This document shows positions 20,881 through 32,234 of a stretch of 64,000 nt of DNA, piece after piece. Both the position numbers and the translations under genes were made by a program. The first letter of the stretch is position 1. Every line of letters starts with the position of its first letter. Source of the stretch: Fremontodendron californicum (Eukaryota > Streptophyta > Magnoliopsida > Malvales > Malvaceae); the NCBI GenBank assembly GCA_030761205.1, contig JAULJL010000034.1:3929501-3993500 (forward strand). The letters run 5' to 3'. Under the pieces are notes generated by a model. The model saw only the letters and a program-made list of their open reading frames with translations. It was not told where the DNA came from and made no database searches.

Positions 20881-22060
20881 TTCATGATTTGGACTGAACT
20901 TAATTATTCAACAATTTTATTGCACAAAGCTTGCCCCCAAATTCAATCCACAGTTTTTTTTTTGTTCGTTTTTGTTCGTTTTTTTTTTTTTTGAAAAATA
21001 TTTTTTTTCCGTAAAAATCAAAATATTATTTTCAAAAAACCAATTTCTATAAAAAAACTTTTGTGGTAGTGGGTCTTATTATGGCACAAATGTCCGAGTA
21101 TTTATTCAACACTACCGGTTTGCAATTCTCATTTAATCAACAACAAGTGTTTATGCAATTTATCAAATGAGATCATTATCACCGTGAAATCAAAAATACA
21201 GTTATAAATGTAAATGCTTTATTTACAAGTGCATCAATGCATGAAATGTATGAGATGTACGAAAAGAAAGAATTTTCATATTTACAAATTCAAAAAGTTA
21301 ACGAACATTTGTCCCGACAGTATCAACTTATTTAAGCATCACGGTGCCTTCGGAGCGAAAAATGAAACTTATTGCGGGTAGCACGATGTACGTTCATCAT
21401 TACCCGATTTACAGTTTTTGTTCGGAATGTAAACAAATAGCGAAAGATCACAATGTTCCTTCCAAATTTCGAGGATATCCGATCGAAAATTCGATATGGC
21501 TCTACTCAAGTTCACTACATGAGGTTGAGTTAGGTTCTAAAAGGCTCCAAATTGCTCCTCACTGTCGCCCGTGAAGGCTAGTAAGGCATCCCGATTTAAA
21601 CGGATTCAATTTGTGGAGTATATTTTTCGGGCTCATGCGGAGGTTATCACCTCACGAAAGCGTAGGTACTTTATTACTCCGAAAGTGTTTCGCTAGCCCA
21701 TGCGGAGGTTATTACCTCACGAGAGCGTAGGTACTTTACTTCCACCTAAAGGGATAAAGCTCGGGTATAGAGCTTATGTATGAAATGCACGTGCTCGTGT
21801 GTGAGAAAGAACAAACAAACCCTCGACTATTTGTCTACGACCCTTTATTCTAAACATTCCATAATTATTAAAAATAAATAAATAAACGACACAAAAAATA
21901 TGAATAAAGAATTAACAAATATCAAGATGTAAATGAAAGCAAAATAAAAAGTAAGAAAGAAAGAAAATACAGAGAATTAAAATTAAATACCGATTAAATC
22001 CATCAATCGAGATTTTAAAATAACACATGATCAATTTGTGGCTCGACTCTCAAAGCTTTC
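20881..22060 (-). other. Gypsy 5' leader between PBS and gag
   Basis: Non-coding. It contains a 43-bp direct repeat at 21631-21673 and 21696-21738 (core CATGCGGAGGTTAT, GCGTAGGTACTTTA) and A/T homopolymers near 20950-21060. Plus-strand frames here show no conserved motif. Confidence 0.55.
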
Positions 22061-22075
22061 CCAGCGGAGTCGCCA
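22061..22075 (-). other. Primer-binding site of the gypsy element (tRNA-Arg type)
   Basis: The minus strand reads TGGCGACTCCGCTGG, 3 bp inside the LTR end. This is the PBS seen in plant Tat/Ogre elements, complementary to a tRNA-Arg 3' end. It fixes the minus orientation of the element. Confidence 0.8.
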
Positions 22076-22078
22076 AGC

Positions 22079-24740
22079 TGTCATAACGGTTTTTTTTTTT
22101 TTTTATCGCTAAGACGAATTTGAAAATACAAAATGGAGTCGCCACCAATCTTTTTTGCTAGGTGTGATTGGCCACCTATTAAAACCGGTTTTAGTAAAAT
22201 ATTTTAAAATTAATTAAAATATTTTGTAAAACCAATTTCGAAGTCCGCGCTTTGAACCAGAGTGAAAAACAAAATTGGGTTCGGGAGTCGGTTACGTGCG
22301 GGGAAGGATTAGCACCCCCGCAACGCCCGTTTAGAAAACGGTACCATTTAATCACGTGTTATCTTAAATCTCGATTTAATGGACTTGACATCGCTATTTA
22401 AAAATAATTCTCTTTTATTTTATTTTTATTCTAAAAAAACATATTTATTATTTTTTGAATTGTTATTATTTTTTGAAAACGAACGTGAATGTAAATCTAT
22501 TATTGAAAACACTCATTAAATATTCCCAACACTCTTGGTGGTATTTAACAAGATATTCTCACCTCGAGATATCTTAGGAATCACAACCGTGATATCCTTC
22601 GAATTCCGTCGTCGGCAATTTACATCCATTTTTTATTCAAATGCGTATGATGCGAATATTTAAATATCGGATGCGCACGACTTAGCACATAATTATAAAA
22701 TTAAACATGCAAATCATAATATTAAAAACACGAGCATGGCAAAATATCGAGCGCATTCACTATTTATTCATTTTTATTATTTTTATTTTTTATGAATTTT
22801 TGTATCGAGCATATTAAAATGCTTTTAATAATCATTTCCGAAATAAAAGAAATTATCTATGTAAGAATAATTCCGTCGTCGGTTATTCGCATTTATTAAA
22901 ATCTTTTTTTTTTCTTTTTGAAAAGTAAATTAAAATGCTTTTAATAATCATTTCCGAAATAAAAGAAATTATCTATGTAAGAATAATTCCCGAATCACTC
23001 CGATATTTTCGATAATGTTTCGATTATTATTCTTACTCGGACCATTTCGAAGAACGATTGATACTCTGACCATCCGAGAAAGAGATCCGTTTTTAGAAAA
23101 TTTTATTTACTGAAAATAATTTTAAAAGACATATATTAATTAAAATATATATTTTTATAATTTTAAAACCGAAACAGAATAATAAAAATACGTCGAATAC
23201 TGAACAAGAATAAATAAACAAAAATAAATAAAAAAATTAAAATCATACTTGAAAAATCTCGAGAATCCGAAAATTAAAATGCCGGACTTGATCTTCGTAA
23301 AATCACCTGAAAAATATCAAAAATCAAAACTTCAAAATCGATAAAAAAATTTTTAATTTTTTCTCTCTTTTTTTATTTAATTTTTCCTTTCTTTTTTTCT
23401 TTTGTGTCATTATTATTTATTATTATTTTTTTTAATTTTTCCTTATCTTTTTTTTTAATTATTATTTTTTTAAATTGTAATTTTATTTTTTTCTTTTTCT
23501 TTCTTTTCTTTTTTTTTTTCTTTCTTTTTCTTCCCTGGCCCAGGATCAGGCCTGGTCTGCTGGGCCAGGTCCGATTCTGGTCAGCTGGGCCCAGGGCCTG
23601 GCCCAGTTCCTCTTTTTTTTTTTGGGCGAGAGGGGTACCAGCGCGGACCCCGGGTCGGATCCGGGTCCACGCGCGGACCCTCCTTGCGTGAAACGGCGCC
23701 GTTTCGGCCCCACATATTTTTTTTTCTTTCTACGGGTGACCCGCGCGAACCCCGGGTCGACGCGCGGGTCACCTCGGGAAAACGGCGCCGTTTCGACGCC
23801 CTTTCATTTTTTTTTCTTTCTATGGGTGACCCGCGCGGACCCCGGGTCGACCCGCGGGTCGACGCACGGGTCACCTCGACCCGCTTTAGGGGGCTATAAA
23901 TAGCCCCATTTTTTATTTTTTCATTTTTTTTCTTTCTCTCTCTCTCCTTTTTTCTCTCTCTCTCTCTGCTCAAAACCTCCCCAGAAACCACCCCCAAACC
24001 CAGAATCTGACGACCGGACCACCGCGCCGGCCGCCGTGCCTCGCCGTCGGTCGCCGTTCGTCTGCGGCCGATGATCTCCAAAATCACCTTGTTCGAACCG
24101 TCTCGATCTCCTCTTCTCGGATTCGGGCTCCATTTTGCCCGAATCCCCACCGAAAACCGTAGATCTAGGTTTCAAAAACTTTTTTTTTTTTTTGGTTTTG
24201 TTGTTTTTTGGTTTTTTTTTTTATGGTTGTTGTTTTTTCAGCAGGGGGTTTTTTTTTAGGGGGGTCCATTCTGGTTTCGGACCCCGGATCTGGGGTTTTT
24301 GGTGAGGGGGGGTCTCTGTTTTTTCTTTGGTGGGTTTTTTTGGGTCGATCTGGGGGGGGTCGTCCGAATCAGGGTCCCTGGCTGGCTGAGGGGCCTCCTC
24401 GTTTTTATGGGGGGTTGAGTGTTTGGGGTGGTTGAGGGGTGGCGTGGACAGGTGGGTGGCGTGTGCAGGGGAGGTGGTTGCAGGGTAGGTGGTTGCAGGG
24501 TGGGGAAGGGTGGCGTGTGGCAGGGGAGGCTAGGGTTTCTGTTGCCTAGGGTAGGGTTAGGTAGGGTTATGGATTTGGGCATGTGGGCAGGCCCATCAAT
24601 TGGGGCCGAAAATTGGGCCTGTATAGGGCCTGGCCAGCAGGCCTGGTGGGCCTGCGGATCGAGCCTGCTGAATAGCAGGCCTTGTTGCAAATGGCTCGGG
24701 TCGGATTCGAATCCGACCCGGGCTAAAAACCGTTGCTACA
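22079..24740 (-). repeat. Complete 5' LTR (2662 bp) of the gypsy element
   Basis: On the plus strand it runs from TGTCATAACGG to CCGTTGCTACA (TG...CA). It contains a GC-rich block with three related segments around AAACGGCGCCGTTTCG (23640-23880), a TATAAATA-centred 18-bp near-palindrome at 23890-23907, long T-tracts, a 62-bp internal direct repeat, and the 28-bp palindrome near the outer end. Open frames in the GC-rich part are compositional, not genes. Confidence 0.85.
22813..22990. repeat. 62-bp direct repeat inside the LTR
   Basis: 22813-22874 and 22929-22990 are identical over 62 bp (starting ATTAAAATGCTTTTAATAAT, ending AAGAATAATTCC), separated by 54 bp. Exact identity suggests a recent duplication within this LTR. 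Confidence 0.9.
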
Positions 24741-27242
24741 CTGGTGAATGGTGATTGATATATATGTATCTCACGGAGCTAAGTGGTCAAAACACCTTCT
24801 CTCGTATAGTAATATATAATAGTGGAATCAATGCCTTTTTGGCTTTTGCCTTTGATAGTGTAAGCAAGCACCAAATTTAAATGATATCATGCATTACCCA
24901 AGAAGGATTCCTCTTCATTATTTACCATGAATGAAATTATTCATTTTCTTAATTGTACATGCAAATGCAATTATCAAGCTAGAAAAAATATGGGAAATGG
25001 AAGTTTTGGGGGATTGTTGATTGTCCATAACTTTACAGAAGGTGGGTGTATACTGTATAGTAAGGTCCCTCTCACTTTATTAATAAGGTATTTCCTTAGC
25101 ATTCATATCCCTTAAATATCCTTAAATATAAAGTTTAATATTTGATGGGCTTGCTTAATACACTATAGACATCTACTATAAGATTAAAAAATTGGGGACT
25201 TCACCTTTTGGTTCCTCTCTTCTCTTCCGTCTGTTTTCGAATATCTGTACTTAAGGACAATGACTTTTAGCTTAATAGAATGTACGATATTTATCAACAA
25301 AAAAAAAAAAAAAAAAAAAGAATGTACGATATTTGACTTAACTCACATTATCAGGGATAGAATATGGACAAATCACCATTGAGTTAGTTGAAGCAAGTCC
25401 CCTCTAGACCTGCGCAGCCCACTCGGTCCGACAAATTCGATTTGTATTGAATCGAATTTAAATAGATATTTTAGTGATCTGATTTAAATCATTGTTAATC
25501 TAATAAAAAAATAATATTTTTTAAATTTAATTATAAAAATATATAAATAAAATAAAATATTTTTTAAATATATATGAAAAGTGAATATGGGTCGGCGGGC
25601 CGGCCTGACCTGGCCCAAAGTCGAGCTTAGATAAAAAAATCCAAAAAAAATTGAATCGCGGCCCGGTCCATGAACACTTTTAATTCCCTCTATTCTCTCC
25701 CGCCATGAATAGAATAGGGACATCACCTTAATTTCCTAAAGTAGATTAGTAGATTTGTTAATTAGCATTGAATCGGGTTCTTAAGTCCGGTCCATAAGCA
25801 GGTTTAGTCTGAATTAGATTTAATAATTTTGAATATGATATGATTACACGATACGAAAAAAATAATTAAAACACGACAAAAAAAAACACGAATAAACAAA
25901 CGTGTCAAAATTTATATAGCATAAATTATTAACGTGTCAAGAATTATATAAATATATAATACTTTAAACACGATTATGATAAAAAAAATTACACGAATAC
26001 GATATAAATACACAAATTATTAGATCTAGTCTAGACTCTAAACCATAGTAGTCGGTACGTACCGGTTTTGAGAAAAAACAAAACAGTATCAATCTCGTAC
26101 TGTTTTGATTTTTGTACCTGTTCGTACCGATCGATATCGGCCTGTGTCGGTCTGTACCAATACGTCTCATACCGATTGGTACAAGATTTTATTTTTATTT
26201 TTTTCACTTGATTTTTTTAACCAATTTTTAATATTCTTTAGTCATAATAATTTTTACTTTTTCATAATTTCATTCAATATATATATATAATTAGACTATT
26301 GAATCTAATTAATAATAATTTATTATAATTTTTAATATTTGTTTTATTTATTTATGATTAAAAAATTTAGATATTAAATATTCAAAATTTTAAAATTTTA
26401 TAGTTGTATATAAACATATATAATAATTGAAATATATTTATACATGTATATAATATATATATATATATTTTTTATTAGAAATTTAGGAAATGTTATATAT
26501 CAAAAATATTTAAAAAATACAAATAAATCCAAGATGGTATATTGAAATACATTGATATAATTACATTTCAATACCAAAAAAAAAATACGTTCATCGATAA
26601 AATACTGACTACTTTGTTATGGACAGCTTTGGATATTAACCAATAACCACCCTGATATTTAATAGGGGCTTGACGCAAATGTGTTTATGATAAAATAAAA
26701 TTAAAAAAAAAAAAAACTGGCTTTTAAAAAGTCGTGTGTATGAATATTATGAAATGCTCGACCTCAAGGGAAATCAAGCCAAACTCCTGAAAAAAGCTAA
26801 TCAGTAACGTAGAAACCTGTTTTTATAAGACAAAAAAGTCGATTCATTCATTTGGGAACAGATCAAATCCATTTTAATTTTAAAGTTATTGAACGATTTG
26901 GACAGCCAGTAAAATCAATAGATGTTTATAATGTTGTAGGTAGAATTGGATTAACGAAGAGAGAAATGAAAGAAAATATAGGCAAGTTATATTTAGGAAT
27001 TTTTTTTAGAAATTTTTTTTTAATTATTATGGTGTGAATGGACTCTTTATAAAACGTTATTTTCAAGAGATAATGTCTAAATAAAGAGAATTAAAATTGC
27101 ACTTTAAGAATATTTTAAACACACATGAATCATAAATCAAAAAATATAAAAAAAAATAATAATTCTTGAAAAATTAAACGTAAAAGTGTCTTGAAATAAA
27201 CGACTATAAAAGTATTTATAATCTCAAAAGGTGTTTAGAGTG
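24741..27242. other. Intergenic repeat-rich spacer
   Basis: No gene seen. It includes a fragment with GGGTCGGCGGGCCGGCC and CGGCCCGGTCCATGAAC (25585-25675), resembling common plant hAT-type ends, a region with repeated ACACGA/CGTGTC (25840-25990), a self-complementary GGTACGTACCGG-type patch (26045-26180), and long AT-rich stretches. Confidence 0.45.
25278..25334 (+). mobile_element. Poly(A) remnant of a retroposon flanked by a 15-bp TSD
   Basis: GAATGTACGATATTT occurs at 25278-25292 and 25320-25334. Between them are only ATCAAC and a run of about 21 A. This is what an extremely 5'-truncated LINE or SINE insertion looks like: tail plus target-site duplication with almost no body. Confidence 0.75.
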
Positions 27243-27250
27243 GAGAGTGG

Positions 27251-27990
27251 GGTTTTTTTATATAAATATAGCAACAACAAAAAAAATTCGAAAATACCGA
27301 TTCTTTTAGATTATTTCTCAAAATACGCTGGTTTTAAAATTAGCTGGGAAATCGCCACCCCCCATGGCGATTTCCCAGCATGAAAAAATTGATTTTGGCT
27401 AAAAATACCAAGGGAAATCGCCATGGGGGGTGGCGATTTCTCTTGGTGTTTTTTTTCAAATTTTGATAAAAATACCAAGGGAAATCGCCACCCCCCATGG
27501 CGATTTCCCTTGGTATTTTTAACCAAATTTGTAAAAAGGATGAAGGGAAATCGCCATGGGGGGTGGCGATTTCCCTGCATGAAATTTTTTTTAATTTATA
27601 AACAAATTTTAATTTTTTTTTTAATTTGTAAATTTTATTTTTTAAATTTAAAAATTATAAATTAAATTAAATTTCTTATTAAGTTTAAATATGGAAAATT
27701 TTGTTTCTTATAAAAATTAAAAAAACAAAATAATATTTCTTCTTAAATTTGTATATCAAAAATTATATTTGTAAGTTTTGTTTTAATTTTAAAAATTTGT
27801 AAGTTTTGTTTTTTAATTTTAAAATTTATAAATTAAATTAAAATAATTTTTTTATAATTTTAAAAATAAAGAAATTTCGTAAGGTATATTTTATTATTTA
27901 AAATTTATGAACAAATTTTTTTAAATTTTGTTAATTGATTTGTATTAGATAAAAACAAAAAACAAAAAACAAACAAAAAAACTTGCATTA
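27251..27990. repeat. Left TIR of the MULE with four palindromic units
   Basis: Palindromic units lie at about 27343-27379, 27407-27447, 27473-27515 and 27541-27578. Each has arms GGGAAATCGCCA / TGGCGATTTCCC around a C6/G6 centre, and orientation alternates (CCCCCC, GGGGGG, CCCCCC, GGGGGG). The rest is AT-rich and mirrors 31495-31900. Confidence 0.9.
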
Positions 27991-28081
27991 CATTTTCCCT
28001 TATAATCCAAAGTACATGATAGGTTGAGAAAAACATGTAATTCATTTATTGTTGATGCGAAGTCTCCCCCAATGTGCCAAA

Positions 28082-30779
28082 TCAATGCGGACAATTTCGA
28101 CGGTTATGACCTTCGTTTCTGCATAATCCACAACGTTTTGGTTGGCCTTTCTCCCTGAGGTCCATTTCATTACAAATACGACTTGATTTTGGCCGACCAT
28201 GTGGATTTCTCCACATTTCTTGATTGGGACACACTTCTGGACCATCATATTGAGGCCAGTAACCTTCATTTCCAACAGTTTCGAACTCATGTCTATAAAC
28301 ATTCAATATAGTTTCCAGTCTATAGACTTTGTCCACATATTGCATGCAATCTACATGGACATGTGCACAGGCAGCAACTACATGTGAACAAGGAAACCTT
28401 TGTGCTTGAAACTTTCCACAATCACACCACATGTCACTGAGGTTGACTTTGTACTTCATTGCAGAAACACCCTCTTGTGGGGCAACTAACTCTTCAACCA
28501 GAAAAGATTGATTTGTTCGCGTAAAATTACGAACAATGTGGGAGTTAGCTTTCCTGCGATTTTCTTGCATAGCTTGTGTGACTGTTTCACAATATGTGTG
28601 CCCTCCCTCCATCATGGCAATTTGCTTGTTCCCCATCTTAACAAAAAGTGCAGCCAACCTATAATATGTTGATTGCACTAAAGCAGTAATGGGAAGATGA
28701 CGCGTTCCCTTCAACACCGAATTGATAGATTCAGCTAGGTTGGTTGTCATATGGCCATAACGCCTTCCTTGATCATATGACTGCGCCCACTTCTCCTTGG
28801 GGATCCTATCAAGCCAATTAGCCGCCTCTGCATTTTCTCCACGAAGATTGTCATACATGAAATGAAAATTCGGTGGCCTCAACTCGTATCCTAATAAATT
28901 TTAAAACAAAAAACTTGTGAATTTCAATATTATTTTATATGCTAAACGAAATATAAGAGATAAAATAACTATGATTTGATTCCATACCCATGTTAACAAT
29001 TTATCGACGCAATTCCTTATTGTTAAACTTTTTCATAAAGTTCGCTGCAATGTGTCGAATGCAGTACACTGAATATGCATGTGGAGGATTCCATCCACCA
29101 TCGCGTCTAATCGCAGCTTTGATGGCTTCATGTCGATCAGACATCAAGCAAATGCCAGGCTGTTTTGTCACGTGTCTGCGCAAGTTACTGAGAAAGAATG
29201 ACCAAGCCTCTGTTGTCTCACCCTCCACAATGGCAAAGGCAATTGGCAGTATGTTTCGGTTGCCATCTTGTGCAATAGCTAACAATAATGTGCCTTTGTA
29301 TTTTCCATATAAGAAAGTACCGTCTATTTGCACAATAGGTTTACAATACGGATACCCTTCAATGCACGACTTAAATGTCCAAAATAGTCGATGGAATATT
29401 CTCTTACCCTGGACCAGTCGATCACCGTGATATGCAGGTACCGTTTGCAATTCCACAATTGTACCAGGCACGAAATGTTGCATTGCACCTAACCATTTAG
29501 GTAGCTCATTGTACGATCTTTCCCAATCGCCAAATACTCGAACAATTGCCTTTTGCTTTGCTTGCCATGTTTTCTTGTATGAGGTGATGTATCCATACCG
29601 GATTCGCATCTCAGCGATCAAAACTGAAACGGAAATCTCCGGATTTGCTTGGACCGATGACAAAATGCATGAACAGATCATGTTACAATCTAACTTGCAA
29701 TGATCTTGTGAAATCTTCCCCGATGTGAAAGTATGAGGCCCTTCATATTTTCTAATCTCCCATAGATGTTTCTTCTTCATAAAAGTTGCCCTTATTCTCC
29801 AATTACACCCATTCCCATACATTACGCACTTGGCATAATATTTCTTCGGCTCAGATTCAATTACTCTGTAATCTACAGAGTTTTTGATGTTATAGTGCTT
29901 GATAGCTGAAAGCACAACCTCTTTCGTTGGGAATTGTAACCCAACACACAGATCAACTGCAGATGGATCAAATGTCAGAGGCATAGCTATGTATGAGCAT
30001 ACTCTGGAAATTCCGGCACATGCATTGCCTCCAGATCCAGTGTATGCATATGAAATGCAGCCTGATATGGGGGAATATCTCGATGAGTGTTGATATCTAC
30101 ATGAGTGTTGATCTCAGCAGGGACGACGTCTGGGTCAGAATCAGTATTGTCATCACTTGCAGAATTCAGCATCCTCTTCCTGCTCACTAAATTCACCAAC
30201 ATCTTCACCATGGACTCCACGTGGACGAACAGGATCAACACCAGCTGGCTCATCTTCGAGGGTAGTAGGAATTAGGGTTTGTGAGACTAATGAAGTCTGA
30301 AAAGTTGTAGCTTGAGATAAGGGCACGACTTCTTCTGTGGGAACGTCGTATGTAGTGTGAACATAGAACGACCCAGAATCATAATCTTCTATGGGAAAGT
30401 TTTCTGCTGTGCGAACATTTGAAGGGCCACAATCATCGTCAACATCATCTATGTCAGCATATAACTCAAGGACACCAACATTTGCAAATGTCTCATGAGC
30501 ATAAAACATGCATCTGACATCATCATCATCTTCAAGTGAAAATGTTCTATATCGGACACATCCTTCACCAATAGAAAGAGGATGCCTGTACTTAACCTCT
30601 GAAACTCTTTTTCTAGTTCCAGTTTTAATTTTTGTATGAATTTGCAGCTTCAGTTCCTCTAATGTGACGTCGTCTTCAACACGAAAACTTTTTGGACGTT
30701 CACAATCAAAGGTAGCACCTTCGTCAGTATTATGAATTTGGCCATTATAGTAGACCAATGCGATCACTCTATTGCTCAT
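28082..30779 (-). pseudogene. MULE transposase (MuDR-type, SWIM zinc finger), recently disrupted
   Basis: Start at MSNRVIALVYYNGQ (30779). Order: N-terminal PB1-like domain (30153-30779), acidic linker, DDE core with QIDGTFLYGKYKG (first Asp), PGICLMSDRHEAI (second Asp) and NLAESINSVLKGTRHLP (likely Glu), then SWIM CDCGKFQAQRFPCSHV and a C-terminal CCHC knuckle CGLCRNEGHNRRNC. An intron (28891-28987, GT-AG) splits the gene after an MG|YELR junction. Three lesions: a frameshift near 30160-30250, another near 29985, and an in-frame TAA at 29001-29003 five codons before the exon end. The protein would be about 870-900 aa if open. Transposition would need protein from another copy. Confidence 0.9.
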
Positions 30780-31057
30780 GTGTGTAGCAAAAGAAAGAAG
30801 AAATATAGAAGGATGAGAATGAGAATGAGGAGGTTTTAGCACTCAGGAAAAATCTGATTGAAAAACTGTTGTAGGGGTATTGTAAACCTTCATAAGTATT
30901 ATGAATTTATAATGGTTCATTATGTTGTACCAGATGACAAATCCCATCCTTTGTATAGGATGGAATCTGATTCTGATATTCTGCCTAGGACTATTTGACT
31001 GAAAAAGTTATAACTTATTCAATGCAAAATATGATTGATAAATCCCATCATTTGTCT

Positions 31058-31448
31058 CATCCATTGCAGAAAGAATCAAGTTCCAATATTTTCTGCAGCA
31101 TTTGATGGACTGGAAATATAGCTGAAACCTGTCTAAAAACCTATATCATCAGTCTTATCCATTGCAGAAAAAATCAAGTTCCAATATTTTCTGCAGCATT
31201 TGATGGACTGGAAAATAGCTAAAACCTGTCTAAAAACCTATATCATCAGTCTTATCCATTGTAGAAAGAATCAAGTTCCAATATTTTCTGCACCATTTGA
31301 TGGACTGGAAATATAGCTGAAACCTGTCTAAAAACCTATATCATCAGTCTTATCCATTGCAGAAAGAATCAAGTTCCAATATTTTCTGCAGCATTTCTGG
31401 AAATATAGCTGAAACCTGTCTAAAAACCTATATCATCAGTCTTATCCA
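31058..31448. repeat. Four tandem copies of a ~97-bp unit inside the MULE
   Basis: The unit includes ATTGCAGAAAGAATCAAG, TTTCTGCAGCATTTGATGGA and TCTAAAAACCTATATCATCA. Copies start near 31058, 31154, 31253 and 31350; the last has lost about 10 bp. It lies between the right TIR and the transposase start, so it may be in the promoter or leader of the transposase gene. Confidence 0.85.
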
Positions 31449-31494
31449 GAATTTTTTTTTCTGCTTTCCAGAATTTCACTTGTTTGCTTATCAA

Positions 31495-32226
31495 AATGTA
31501 ATGCAAGTTTTTTTGTTTGTTTTTTATTTTTATCTAATACAAATCAATTAACAAAATTTAAAAAAATTTGTTCATAAATTTTAAATAATAAAATATACCT
31601 TACGAAATTTCTTTATTTTTAAAATTATAAAAAAATTATTTTAATTTAATTTATAAATTTTAAAATTAAAAAACAAAACTTACAAATTTTTAAAATTAAA
31701 ACAAAACTTACAAATATAATTTTTGATATACAAATTTAAGAAGAAATATTATTTTGTTTTTTTAATTTTTATAAGAAACAAAATTTTCCATATTTAAATT
31801 TAATAAGAAATTTAATTTAATTTATAATTTTTAAATTTAAAAAATAAAATTTACAAATTAAAAAAAAATTAAAATTTGTTTATAAATTAAAAAAAAATTA
31901 CATGAAGGGAAATCGCCACCCCCCATGGCGATTTCCCTTCATCCTTTTTACAAATTTAGTTAAAAATACCAAGGAAAATCGCCATGGGGGTGGCGATTTC
32001 CCTTGGTATTTTTTGCAAATTTTGAAAAAAACACCAAGGGAAATCGCCACCCCCCATGGCGATTTCCCTTGGTATTTTTAGCCAAAATCAATTTTTTCAT
32101 GCTGGGAAATCGCCATGGGGGGTGGCGATTTCCCAGCTAATTTTAAAACCAGCGTATTTTGGGAAATAATCTAAAAGGATCGGTATTTTCGGAAATTTTT
32201 TTTGGCTATATTTATATAAAAAAACC
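31495..32226. repeat. Right TIR of the MULE
   Basis: Reverse complement of 27251-27990 with few differences. It carries the same four palindromic units (about 31906-32130) and ends ATATTTATATAAAAAAACC before the TSD. Confidence 0.9.
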
Positions 32227-32234
32227 GAGAGTGG

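Larger units (their letters stand above)
13371..24740 (-). mobile_element. Gag-only Ty3/gypsy element of Tat/Ogre type (non-autonomous), 3' LTR truncated
   Basis: Oriented on the minus strand: a complete 5' LTR (22079-24740), PBS (22061-22075), a long leader with repeats, one gag ORF (18941-20452), about 2.7 kb without a recognised domain, two tandem arrays (16185-14236), a purine-rich tract, then a truncated 3' LTR (14148-13371). No protease, RT, RNase H or integrase motif could be found. It fits gag-only LTR elements that depend on proteins of autonomous relatives. The two LTR copies agree closely over the ~770 bp compared by eye, with scattered substitutions and small indels, so insertion is fairly recent. 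No TSD can be checked because the left LTR end is lost. Confidence 0.8.
27251..32226 (-). mobile_element. MULE (Mutator-like element) with long hairpin-rich TIRs
   Basis: A 4976-bp element bounded by inverted ends (G)GTTTTTTTATATAAATA and by a direct repeat GAGAGTGG (27243-27250 and 32227-32234; 9 bp if the next G is counted), typical of Mutator insertions. Each TIR is about 735 bp (27251-27990 and 31495-32226). The minus strand encodes a MuDR-type transposase (28082-30779), now interrupted. TIRs and TSD are so well kept that the insertion must be fairly young. Confidence 0.9.

Noticed and set aside
23887..23910. TATAAATA on the plus strand as a plus-strand LTR promoter
   Set aside because: PBS, gag and polypurine tract all place the element on the minus strand. 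The motif is nearly palindromic, so its strand cannot be read from sequence.
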